Assembly (NCBI RefSeq): GCF_001647285.1
Contig: NZ_LRML01000002.1
Location: forward strand, 248,001-312,000
DNA: 64,000 nucleotides
Source: Rufibacter roseus
GTDB taxonomy: Bacteria > Bacteroidota > Bacteroidia > Cytophagales > Hymenobacteraceae
Reading direction: 5' to 3'
The stretch's first letter is position 1; every line of letters starts with the position of its first letter. Of this stretch, positions 1-7,008 are shown piece after piece. The notes beneath the pieces are model-generated. The model had not been told where the DNA came from. It saw only the letters and a program-made list of their open reading frames with translations, and searched no databases. The position numbers were made by a program, and so were the translations under genes.

Positions 1-792
1 AAAACAGCTGATGATGTAACGCTGCACCAGCGCCTGCTCCTCTATTTCTTTCTGCCGCCAAATGGCATCGGCAGAAGTCAAGCCCTCCGTCAGAGGTTGT
101 GTACCAGCCAATGCCACCGTTCTGAATACTTTGTGCTTGTCTATCTGCACCAGCAGCTCAGGGGTAGCTCCCAACCAAGTTCCCAACCCAGGCACCGCCA
201 CCAAAGAAACAAAGGCAGTGGGGTACAGTTGCGTTAGTTGGGTAAAAGTGTTCAGCAGGTTAAAGCCTTCATAAAGAGGCAACGTCTTCGTACGGGACAG
301 CACCACTTTCTCTAGGCAACCCGCCTGCATGGCCTCCACAGCGTTGGCTACACTTTTTTCAAAAGCATCGCGGGCAAGAAATTTAGCTGTTCCGTCAGGG
401 TGGGTTGGCCAAGTCAGGTCTGATGGCTGTTTTTGGGCTGTTTTTTTAAAAACTGCCCAAAAACGCTCAGGCAGCTCCTGCTCTCCGGTTTCTAAACTTT
501 CTTTTATTTTGCTGCAGAAATACAAAACGGCAGGCAAAAACACTTTTGGCGCAGCCTCAGAAAGCTGGAACGGACAAAAAGCAAAACCTTTCTGGCCGCC
601 TTCTAACTGCGGCAACTCATTTTGGCGCTCACCCGAAACCAGAACCTGTATGTCTTGAGAATTAGGTAATCGCCAAAGCGCCGCTGGTAACTCAGCCTGT
701 AAAGCAGCAGTGAATAAATGGTAAGCAATTTCTTCTGGAGAGGCATCAACTGAAGAAATCAGATTTTGAATGTGTGAGGTTGTATGGGGCAT
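1..792 (-). CDS. menF: Isochorismate synthase, N-terminal part (cut by window edge)
   Basis: The frame starts at ATG 790-792 and stays open to base 1, giving 264 residues with the C-terminus outside the window. The protein belongs to the chorismate-binding enzymes, which isomerise chorismate to isochorismate, the entry step to menaquinone or catecholate siderophores. Visible family segments include VVLSRTKTLPL, a stretch around WLGATPELLVQ and RTVALAGTQP, typical of the MenF/EntC core. It starts 7 bases after the thioesterase stop, so the two are surely cotranscribed. With that hotdog thioesterase beside it, menaquinone synthesis is more likely than siderophore synthesis. Oddity: a 36-nt interspersed palindrome (429-464) is read in frame as about residues 110-121 (FWAVFKKTAQK). 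The family call is firm; menF rather than entC is inferred. Confidence 0.85.
   Translation of the reverse strand, partial: MPHTTSHIQNLISSVDASPEEIAYHLFTAALQAELPAALWRLPNSQDIQVLVSGERQNELPQLEGGQKGFAFCPFQLSEAAPKVFLPAVLYFCSKIKESLETGEQELPERFWAVFKKTAQKQPSDLTWPTHPDGTAKFLARDAFEKSVANAVEAMQAGCLEKVVLSRTKTLPLYEGFNLLNTFTQLTQLYPTAFVSLVAVPGLGTWLGATPELLVQIDKHKVFRTVALAGTQPLTEGLTSADAIWRQKEIEEQALVQRYIISCF
429..464. repeat. 36-nt interspersed palindrome, copy 1 (inside a gene)
   Basis: Arms GTTTTTGGGCTG and ACTGCCCAAAAAC with a shifted loop. It lies within isochorismate synthase and, being 36 nt, keeps the frame; it is read as about residues 110-121. Confidence 0.85.
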
Positions 793-799
793 GAAATAA

Positions 800-1219
800 T
801 TATCTGTCCAAAACGGCCATGGTGATGCGGCTTATGCAAACTAAATCACCGGCCTCTGAGGTAATACGGATTTCCCAGACCTGGGTGCGGCGGCCCACAT
901 GAAGCGCAGTAGCTTTTCCATACACATACCCGCTGCGCACGCTCTTAATGTGGTTAGCGTTAATCTCCAGCCCCACGCAATACTGCTTACCCAAGTCTAA
1001 GAACATGGTGGCACCAACACTTCCTAAAGTTTCAGCTAGCGCTACAGATGCCCCCCCATGCAAAAGACCCATGGGCTGGTGCGTGCGGTGGTCTACCGGC
1101 ATACGCCCCACAAGGTAATCATCGCCAATTTCGGTATACTCTATACCAATGTGTTCGCCCATTGTATTTTTGTTCCAGCTATTTAGCTGCTCCAACGAGA
1201 CATCCGCGCGTCTTTTCAT
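800..1219 (-). CDS. Hotdog-fold thioesterase (YdiI/MenI-like)
   Basis: This 139-residue protein is a PaaI/YdiI-type hotdog thioesterase. The motif HGGASVALAET holds His54 and the probable general base Glu63, the same number as the catalytic Glu in E. coli YdiI. The length fits the family. It lies 7 bases upstream of isochorismate synthase on the same strand. In menaquinone synthesis a YdiI/MenI enzyme hydrolyses 1,4-dihydroxy-2-naphthoyl-CoA, and the neighbour makes that the best guess. A general acyl-CoA thioesterase (PaaI-like) or an EntH-like proofreading role remains possible. The start is ATG at 1217-1219; the opposite gene begins only 54 bases away, so the short gap must hold both promoters. 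Confidence 0.88.
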   Translation of the reverse strand: MKRRADVSLEQLNSWNKNTMGEHIGIEYTEIGDDYLVGRMPVDHRTHQPMGLLHGGASVALAETLGSVGATMFLDLGKQYCVGLEINANHIKSVRSGYVYGKATALHVGRRTQVWEIRITSEAGDLVCISRITMAVLDR

Positions 1220-1273
1220 CCGTAGTATTCGTATTTATGCCCTACCTTTAGGGTCTGCAAATTAGCGTAAAAA

Positions 1274-1888
1274 TTGAGCCTCAAAAAAATATACCTCATC
1301 CGCCACGGCCAAACTGACCTTAACCTACAGGGTATAGTGCAGGGAAGCGGCGTAGACAGTTCCCTCAATGATACCGGCCGCTGGCAGGCAGATAAATTCT
1401 TCGACGCCTACCAACATGTTCCTTTTGACAAAATCTATACGTCGGCGCTGCAGCGCAGTGTGCAGAGCGTGCAAAAGTTCATTGATTTAGGCATACCCCA
1501 TGAGCGGCACGCCGGGCTAAACGAGATAAGCTGGGGCCACCGTGAGGGCACCAGAATAACCCCAGAGGAAGATGCCTATTATTATGAGATGCTGGAGCGC
1601 TGGAACCAGGGAGAGACGGATGTGCCCATTGAGGGCGGTGAAAGCCCCCAGCAAGTAGCTGACCGCCAAAAACCGGTGCTGGACCTGATACTCTCCCGCC
1701 CCGAGGAAGAAACTATACTGGTTTGCATGCACGGCCGAGCCATGCGGGTACTGCTGGCTCAAATTCTGAACTACCCCCTGCACCAGATGGACCGCTTTGT
1801 GCACCAGAACCTTTGCCTGTATCTTCTGAACCATACTGGTTCTATGTATTGGGTTGAACGCTTTGCCGATGTATCACATTTGGCCTGA
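1274..1888 (+). CDS. Histidine phosphatase family protein
   Basis: This 204-residue protein belongs to the phosphoglycerate-mutase-like histidine phosphatases. The phosphoacceptor motif RHGQTDLN is at residues 10-17 (His11), the second catalytic His lies in the C-terminal MHGRA motif (His153), and Glu84 lies in GLNEISWG. The size and motif spacing fit small phosphatases such as PhoE or CobC-like enzymes; the substrate cannot be read from sequence. The start appears to be TTG at 1274, because the RHG motif must lie close to the N-terminus and there is no ATG before it. A TACCTTTA sequence just upstream (about 1241) is a weak match to the Bacteroidota -7 element. It is divergent from the thioesterase. 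Confidence 0.88.
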   Translation: MSLKKIYLIRHGQTDLNLQGIVQGSGVDSSLNDTGRWQADKFFDAYQHVPFDKIYTSALQRSVQSVQKFIDLGIPHERHAGLNEISWGHREGTRITPEEDAYYYEMLERWNQGETDVPIEGGESPQQVADRQKPVLDLILSRPEEETILVCMHGRAMRVLLAQILNYPLHQMDRFVHQNLCLYLLNHTGSMYWVERFADVSHLA

Positions 1889-1908
1889 AAATGAAAGTGA
1901 ACTTTACT

Positions 1909-1944
1909 GTTTTAGACCTGTTTTTTTGAAAATAGCTCAAAAAC
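1909..1944. repeat. 36-nt interspersed palindrome, copy 2
   Basis: Arms GTTTTAGACCTG and AGCTCAAAAAC, imperfectly paired. It lies between the phosphatase and the pyruvate dehydrogenase E2 gene and may slow or end readthrough. Confidence 0.7.
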
Positions 1945-2025
1945 GCCTGCATATTCTCTTTAAACCTTATTTGTATTAGAGCATTTTTGCCTCTATTTTT
2001 GAGGCAATAAAACTGAGCGACAACT

Positions 2026-3711
2026 ATGGCCGAAATCATACGAATGCCCAAGATGAGTGACACCATGACCGAGGGGGTCATTGCCTCATGGTTAAAGAAA
2101 GTTGGTGATTCTGTGAAATCTGGGGACATTCTTGCTGAAGTGGAAACCGACAAGGCGACCATGGAACTGGAGTCTTACGAAGACGGGACTTTACTATACA
2201 TTGGTCCAAAAGACGGTGAATCTGTACCTGTAGATGGTGTTTTGGCCATCATAGGGAAACAAGGAGAAGATATTTCAGGCCTTTTGGCCGAAGCAAACGG
2301 CGGCAGCGCCCCTGCCAAAACCGAAGAGCCTAAACAAGCCGAGGCCCCTAAGGCCGAAGCCAAACAAGAGGCTGCACCAGCTGCCTCTGCCCCTGCCGCC
2401 AATGTGAACGCTGAAGTGGTGCGTATGCCCAAAATGAGCGACACCATGCAGGAAGGCACTATTGTAGCCTGGCATAAAAGAGTAGGCGACAAAGTTAAGT
2501 CTGGCGACCTTTTGGCTGAGGTAGAAACCGACAAGGCCACCATGGAGCTAGAGTCTTATGAAGACGGTACTCTCCTTTACATAGGTGTAGAGGCCGGTAA
2601 CGCAGTTGAAGTAGACGGTATCTTAGCCATTATAGGTGAAGAAGGAGCTGATTACAAGTCCTTACTGAACGGTGGTGGAGGTGCTCCAAACACAGTCACT
2701 GGCTCACAGGAAGAAGTAAGCCGCGCTGAAAACCATAAAACCGACGCACAGACCCAATCTGGTGACGGTGTAAATCAGGCAGCCAACGCTCCTGTACCTG
2801 GCCAAGGCACATCTGCCTCTTCCGGTACAGGCAACGGTGGCCGTATTTTGGCTTCTCCGCTAGCTAAGAAAATTGCCCAGGAAAAAGGCATTAACCTTTC
2901 CGACGTGAAAGGTTCTGGTGAGAACGGACGTATTGTGCAACGTGACGTGGAGAGCTTCACTCCTAGCGCGGCTGCTCCAAAAGCTCAACCACAAGCCGCT
3001 TCGGCTGCTGCCCCTGTGGCCGCACCAGGTGAGGCTTATACTGAGGTTCCGGTATCGCAGATGCGTAAGGTGATTGCCCGCCGTCTTTCAGAGAGCTTGT
3101 TCACTGCGCCGCACTTCTACCTGACCATGGAAATTGACATGGACAAAGCCATGGAAGCGCGTACGGCCATGAACGAAGTATCTCCGGTGAAAGTATCATT
3201 TAATGACATGGTGATCAAAGCCGCTGCCGCTGCCCTTAAAAAGCACCCAGCCGTGAACTCTTCTTGGTTAGGCGACAAAATACGCTACAACAACGTGGTG
3301 AACATTGGCGTGGCCGTAGCCGTGGAAGAAGGATTGTTAGTACCTGTTGTTCGTAACGCTGACCAAAAGTCACTTTCTTCTATCTCTGCCGAAGTAAAAG
3401 ATTTAGGTGGAAAAGCCAAGTCTAAGAAACTTCAGCCTAGCGATTGGGAAGGCAGCACGTTCACTATCTCTAACTTGGGTATGTTTGGCATTGAAGAATT
3501 CACTGCCATTATCAACCCGCCAGATGCTTGTATCTTGGCTGTGGGTGGTATTAAACAAACGCCAGTGGTGAAAAAAGGTCAGATTCAGATTGGCAACGTG
3601 ATGAAAGTTACCTTGTCATGCGATCACCGAGTAGTAGATGGAGCCGTTGGGTCTGCTTTCCTTCAAACGCTGAAAGCATTCCTGGAGAACCCAGTAACCA
3701 TGCTAGTTTAA
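2026..3711 (+). CDS. pdhC: Pyruvate dehydrogenase E2, dihydrolipoamide acetyltransferase
   Basis: This 561-residue protein is the acetyltransferase core of the pyruvate dehydrogenase complex, passing acetyl groups from E1 to CoA. It has two N-terminal lipoyl domains (about residues 2-78 and 131-207), each with the lipoylation motif ETDKATMELES (Lys43 and Lys170). Ala/Pro-rich swinging linkers follow each one. A peripheral-subunit-binding domain lies at about 274-310 (ILASPLAKKIAQEKG). The catalytic domain holds the DHRVVDG signature (His534, Asp538). The two lipoyl domains are very alike at the base level, which suggests a recent duplication or gene conversion. No E1 or E3 gene is adjacent. 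The gene stands alone, with a palindrome before it and a strong terminator after it. Confidence 0.95.
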   Translation: MAEIIRMPKMSDTMTEGVIASWLKKVGDSVKSGDILAEVETDKATMELESYEDGTLLYIGPKDGESVPVDGVLAIIGKQGEDISGLLAEANGGSAPAKTEEPKQAEAPKAEAKQEAAPAASAPAANVNAEVVRMPKMSDTMQEGTIVAWHKRVGDKVKSGDLLAEVETDKATMELESYEDGTLLYIGVEAGNAVEVDGILAIIGEEGADYKSLLNGGGGAPNTVTGSQEEVSRAENHKTDAQTQSGDGVNQAANAPVPGQGTSASSGTGNGGRILASPLAKKIAQEKGINLSDVKGSGENGRIVQRDVESFTPSAAAPKAQPQAASAAAPVAAPGEAYTEVPVSQMRKVIARRLSESLFTAPHFYLTMEIDMDKAMEARTAMNEVSPVKVSFNDMVIKAAAAALKKHPAVNSSWLGDKIRYNNVVNIGVAVAVEEGLLVPVVRNADQKSLSSISAEVKDLGGKAKSKKLQPSDWEGSTFTISNLGMFGIEEFTAIINPPDACILAVGGIKQTPVVKKGQIQIGNVMKVTLSCDHRVVDGAVGSAFLQTLKAFLENPVTMLV

Positions 3712-3760
3712 TTATAGAAAGTTTGAATTAGTTATTCGTTATTAGACGGATAACTTTAAA

Positions 3761-3800
3761 AAAGGAGCCGCTGGAGAAATCTAGCGGCTCTTTTGTTTTG
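3761..3800 (+). terminator. Rho-independent terminator of pdhC
   Basis: The stem GAGCCGCT (3765-3772) pairs with AGCGGCTC (3783-3790) and is followed by TTTTGTTTT. It sits about 50 bases after the E2 stop. The T-run forms the start of the next 36-nt palindrome. Confidence 0.85.
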
Positions 3801-3830
3801 GGACTGTTTTTGAGAAAGTAAGCCGAAAAC
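3795..3830. repeat. 36-nt interspersed palindrome, copy 3
   Basis: Arms GTTTTGGGACTG and AAGCCGAAAAC, poorly paired in the middle, so probably a decayed copy. It abuts the pdhC terminator. Confidence 0.6.
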
Positions 3831-3846
3831 GAATGGCACGAGTGTA

Positions 3847-3869
3847 GAGACTAGGCACTGCCTCGTCTC
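3847..3869. repeat. Short GAGAC...GTCTC inverted repeat
   Basis: GAGACTAGGCA pairs with TGCCTCGTCTC across one base with a single mismatch. GTAGAGAC-type palindromes are common dispersed repeats in Bacteroidota (recall, not verified here). Only one copy is seen in this window. Confidence 0.45.
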
Positions 3870-3999
3870 CATCGCATTTCAAAACAGGTTGTTATTTTGC
3901 TGTGAGTTGAGTTTGCATCAGCACGCTTCGCACCGCCAGATAGCTAATCTCTCGAATGGCGTTGCTGTGTCAGAAGATTAAAAAATTTCTGCAGAGGCT

Positions 4000-4041
4000 A
4001 TTGGCACAGACACTCGCAGGTCTTGAAGACACTGCGAGATC
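4000..4041 (+). repeat. 42-nt repeat, copy A
   Basis: It starts ATTGGCACAGACACTCGCAG and matches 18959-19000 at 40 of 42 bases. It holds an internal dyad (CTCGCAG with CTGCGAG around GTCTTGAAGAC). A 36-nt palindrome follows 12 bases later, as at the second site. Confidence 0.85.
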
Positions 4042-4053
4042 TTTTGTGTTGGC

Positions 4054-4089
4054 GTTTTTGGCCTCTTTTCCAGAAATTAGGCCAAAAAC
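4054..4089. repeat. 36-nt interspersed palindrome, copy 4
   Basis: Arms GTTTTTGGCCT and AGGCCAAAAAC pair fully. The T:A pair at arm position 6 replaces the C:G or A:T seen in other copies. It lies downstream of the NagB fusion gene. Confidence 0.85.
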
Positions 4090-4103
4090 GAAAAGAAAAT
4101 TCA

Positions 4104-4145
4104 TAAAAAAAGCCGCTCCAGTTTCCTGAAGCGGCTTTTTTATCT
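4104..4145 (-). terminator. Terminator of nagB
   Basis: On the minus strand AAAAAAGCCGCTTC pairs with GGAGCGGCTTTTTTT (stem AAAGCCGCT / AGCGGCTTT). It sits 13-54 bases after the NagB stop. A-runs and T-runs on both sides mean it could stop transcription from either side. Confidence 0.85.
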
Positions 4146-4157
4146 TTAGGCTTTCTA

Positions 4158-6080
4158 TTAGTATTTGAAACGTACAAAGGCCTCCATGGCTTCATAATCA
4201 GCCAAGCCAAGTTTGTCGTAGCGGCGGGCGGTATCGCGGTTACGCTCTTGGGCACGTACCCAGAACTCACGTTCGTCGTCGCCTGGGAACACAGGACGGT
4301 CTTTTTGGCTTTGGTGCTTGAAAATGGCATTTTTCTTCCGCTCTACTTCCTGAGGAGAAAGCGGTACAGCCATTTCAATTTCATGAGTCTCAAACTCGTG
4401 CCAGGCTCCGCGGTACATCCACAGCCAGCAATCGGCTACCCAAGATTCCCCGGCATCGCGCAGCCTTCTCAGCGCCTCAACAATGATATTAAAACACACG
4501 ATGTGAGTACCATGGGGATCTTCAAAGTCACCGGCGGCAAACACCTGATGTGGTTTAATGCTCTGTAGCAACTGCATGGTCAGCTCAATGTCTCTGTCAG
4601 TTACCGGATTCTTCTTTGTCTTACCGCTCTCATAGAAAGGCAAAGCCTGGAAATGGATATGATCATCTTCAAGTCCAGCATAGCGTGCGCCTGCAATTGC
4701 CTCGCTTTTTCTGATAAAGGCTTTTACATTTTGAATTTCAGGGGTATCCACTTCATTGGGCTGCTTCTGCTCAATAAATGAACGCATATTCTCATAAATA
4801 CCCTTCAATTTGCTGTTGTCATCGCCAATACTAGCTTTGAAATCAATAGCAAACTCCATGTAGCGCAATACGTCATCATCCCAAACAGCAGTGTTTCCGG
4901 AGGTTTGGTACGCCACATGTACATCATGCCCCTGATCTACTAACCGAATGAAGGTACCACCCATAGAGATTACGTCATCATCAGGGTGCGGGGAGAAAAC
5001 AATAGACCGCTTTTTAGCAGGCTCTGCACGCTCAGGACGGCGTGAATCATCAGCGTTAGGTTTACCACCGGGCCAACCCGTAATGGTTTGCTGAAGTTTA
5101 TTAAAAATATCAATATTGATGTTGTACACAGGCCCACGGTCTACGGCTAACTGCGCCATGCCGTGGCTGTTATAGTCTTCTTCAGTAAGCTTCAGAATTG
5201 GTTTCTCTACCTCACAAGAAAGCCAAATAACTGCTTTCTTCGTCAGTTGTTCGTCCCACACGCAGTCTCTGGTCAACCAAGGCGTGTCAAATCGGGTAAG
5301 TTCAGATGCTGCATCCTGATCCAACACAAATTCTACGTTGTCAGACAACTGCAGGTATGTAGCCGGAACTTCCCCTGAAATCTCGCCTTCTACCGCTTTC
5401 TTTATGATGGAAGCTTTCTTGCCGTTCCATGCCATCAAAACGATTTCACGGGCTTTGAAGATGGTTCCGATACCCATGGTGATGGCCTTCGTGGGCACAT
5501 TCTCTTTACCACCGAAATCACGTGAGGCATCACGGCGGGTAAGGTCATCTAAAGTAACTAAGCGAGTACCTGAGTTAGGCGCAGAACCCGGTTCGTTAAA
5601 ACCTATGTGACCAGTACGACCAATACCCAGCACTTGCAAATCTAAGCCACCTAGTTCTTCTATCTTCCGCTCGTATTCTAAGCAGAACGCAGGAATTTCT
5701 TCTAATGGCAGAGTACCATCTGGAATATTAATGTTAGCCCGCTCTATGTCTATATGATCAAACAGGTTCTCATTCATGAACGTCACATAGCTCTGCTTGG
5801 CGGTTGGCTGCATAGGGTAATACTCGTCCAGATTGAACGTGACCACATCCCGGAAGCTCAGCCCCTCTTCTTTGTGCAGGCGCACTAACTCGGCATAAAC
5901 TCCTACAGGAGTAGCTCCAGTGGCCAAACCTAATACGGTTTTCTCGCCTTTGGCTTGTTTGGCTTTGATCAGTTCCGCAATTCTGCGGGACACAGTTTTA
6001 GAGGCAATATGCTGATCTGGATAAACGGTTACTGGGAGTTTCTCAAAACGGGTTTCTTCTAGCAGGTTTAAACGGCTCAT
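4158..6080 (-). CDS. nagB: Glucosamine-6-phosphate deaminase fused to LmbE-type deacetylase
   Basis: This 640-residue protein has two domains. Residues about 10-330 are NagB-like, with GLATGATPVGVY (51-62), FNLDEYYPM (Asp85) and GIGRTGHIGFNEPGS (152-166), so it should convert glucosamine-6-phosphate to fructose-6-phosphate and ammonia. Residues about 358-640 are a PIG-L/LmbE deacetylase domain with the zinc motif HPDDD (365-369) and a later PHGTH motif. The fusion is known in Bacteroidota and would pair deacetylation of an N-acetylated amino sugar with deamination, though the natural substrate of the second domain is inferred. Oddity: E. coli NagB has Asp141 two residues before His143; here that position is Thr (RTGH). 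A good promoter lies at 6116-6145. Confidence 0.92.
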   Translation of the reverse strand: MSRLNLLEETRFEKLPVTVYPDQHIASKTVSRRIAELIKAKQAKGEKTVLGLATGATPVGVYAELVRLHKEEGLSFRDVVTFNLDEYYPMQPTAKQSYVTFMNENLFDHIDIERANINIPDGTLPLEEIPAFCLEYERKIEELGGLDLQVLGIGRTGHIGFNEPGSAPNSGTRLVTLDDLTRRDASRDFGGKENVPTKAITMGIGTIFKAREIVLMAWNGKKASIIKKAVEGEISGEVPATYLQLSDNVEFVLDQDAASELTRFDTPWLTRDCVWDEQLTKKAVIWLSCEVEKPILKLTEEDYNSHGMAQLAVDRGPVYNINIDIFNKLQQTITGWPGGKPNADDSRRPERAEPAKKRSIVFSPHPDDDVISMGGTFIRLVDQGHDVHVAYQTSGNTAVWDDDVLRYMEFAIDFKASIGDDNSKLKGIYENMRSFIEQKQPNEVDTPEIQNVKAFIRKSEAIAGARYAGLEDDHIHFQALPFYESGKTKKNPVTDRDIELTMQLLQSIKPHQVFAAGDFEDPHGTHIVCFNIIVEALRRLRDAGESWVADCWLWMYRGAWHEFETHEIEMAVPLSPQEVERKKNAIFKHQSQKDRPVFPGDDEREFWVRAQERNRDTARRYDKLGLADYEAMEAFVRFKY

Positions 6081-6115
6081 AGTAGGGTTTCAGGTTTTTG
6101 CACACGTGGAATCTG

Positions 6116-6145
6116 CAAAGGTAAAAAGTCTAGTGAATGGTCAAA
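6116..6145 (-). promoter_or_regulatory. Bacteroidota-type promoter of nagB
   Basis: On the minus strand a TTTG (6142-6145) is followed after 18 bases by TACCTTTG (6116-6123), a full match to the Bacteroidota -33 TTTG / -7 TAnnTTTG promoter. The start codon follows about 35 bases downstream. Confidence 0.6.
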
Positions 6146-6307
6146 GGGTAAGGATGAAACTTTTTCATTTTTTTTACTAAGTCAGAAGCTTTCTTCTATT
6201 TTTATTTCTTTTTGCTTACTCTACAGAAATACTATATAGTTAGTTAAATCATATAAAATGAGACGGGCTTTCCCGTCCATTGCTACGCGGTTTCTCCTTT
6301 AAAAAAG

Positions 6308-6341
6308 TTTGTCGTAGCTTCGCACCACAACCTTACATTAG
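6308..6341 (+). promoter_or_regulatory. Possible hslV promoter
   Basis: TTTG (6308-6311) and TACATTAG (6334-6341, one mismatch to TAnnTTTG) are 22 bases apart, ahead of the ATG at 6369. The spacing is long, so this is tentative. Confidence 0.35.
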
Positions 6342-6368
6342 TAAGTGTGGTTTTAAAAGGAAAAAGAA

Positions 6369-6908
6369 ATGGTGAAAATAAGATCTACAACCGTAGTTGG
6401 CATTTACCACAATGGCGAGGTCGCACTTGGCGCTGATGGTCAGGCTACTATGGATAAATATATTGCCAAGAGCAACGTACGCAAGGTTAGAAAGCTGCAA
6501 GATGGTAAAATAGTAACTGGTTTTGCTGGTTCTACCGCCGATGCCTTTACCCTGCTGGAACGCTTTGAGGAAAAGTTGAACGCCTACAGCAACAACATGA
6601 AGCGAGCCGCCATTGAACTGGCCAAAGACTGGCGCAAAGACCAGTACCTGCGCAAGCTGGAGGCAATGATGGTAGTAGCTAACAAAGAGGAACTCCTGAT
6701 TATTTCTGGCACCGGCGATGTTCTGGAACCAGACCACCAGATTGCCGCTATCGGTTCAGGTAGCACCTATGCCCAGGCCGCAGCCCTGGCACTGAAAAAG
6801 CACGCTCCACATCTAACGGCTGAAGAAATGGTACGCGAAGCCCTTACCATCGCCGCCGATATCTGTATCTACACCAACCATAATCTTATAATAGAAAAAC
6901 CGAACTAA
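6369..6908 (+). CDS. hslV: ATP-dependent protease peptidase subunit HslV
   Basis: This 179-residue protein is the proteasome-like threonine peptidase of the HslUV protease. It aligns along its length with E. coli HslV (GADGQATM, FAGSTADAFTLLERFE, IAADICIYTNH). The catalytic Thr is probably Thr7, since TTVVGI matches the mature TTIVSV start of E. coli HslV. That leaves a six-residue MVKIRS propeptide to be removed, unlike E. coli, where only Met is removed. The ATPase partner gene hslU is not next to it, so it must be elsewhere in the genome. A deoxyhypusine-synthase-like gene follows after 100 bases with no clear terminator between them. Confidence 0.95.
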   Translation: MVKIRSTTVVGIYHNGEVALGADGQATMDKYIAKSNVRKVRKLQDGKIVTGFAGSTADAFTLLERFEEKLNAYSNNMKRAAIELAKDWRKDQYLRKLEAMMVVANKEELLIISGTGDVLEPDHQIAAIGSGSTYAQAAALALKKHAPHLTAEEMVREALTIAADICIYTNHNLIIEKPN

Positions 6909-7008
6909 GACGGTAGTGATAGTGTTTGCTTTTTGAACCTCAAAAAAGGATAAACCTACAGGTTCTGAAGCTATTTTTAACAAGCATAATAAAACTAGAA
7001 GAAACAGA

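Noticed and set aside
2175-2543. Long antisense frame over the PDH E2 gene
   Set aside because: It is a shadow of the repetitive lipoyl and Ala/Pro coding sequence with no family features.
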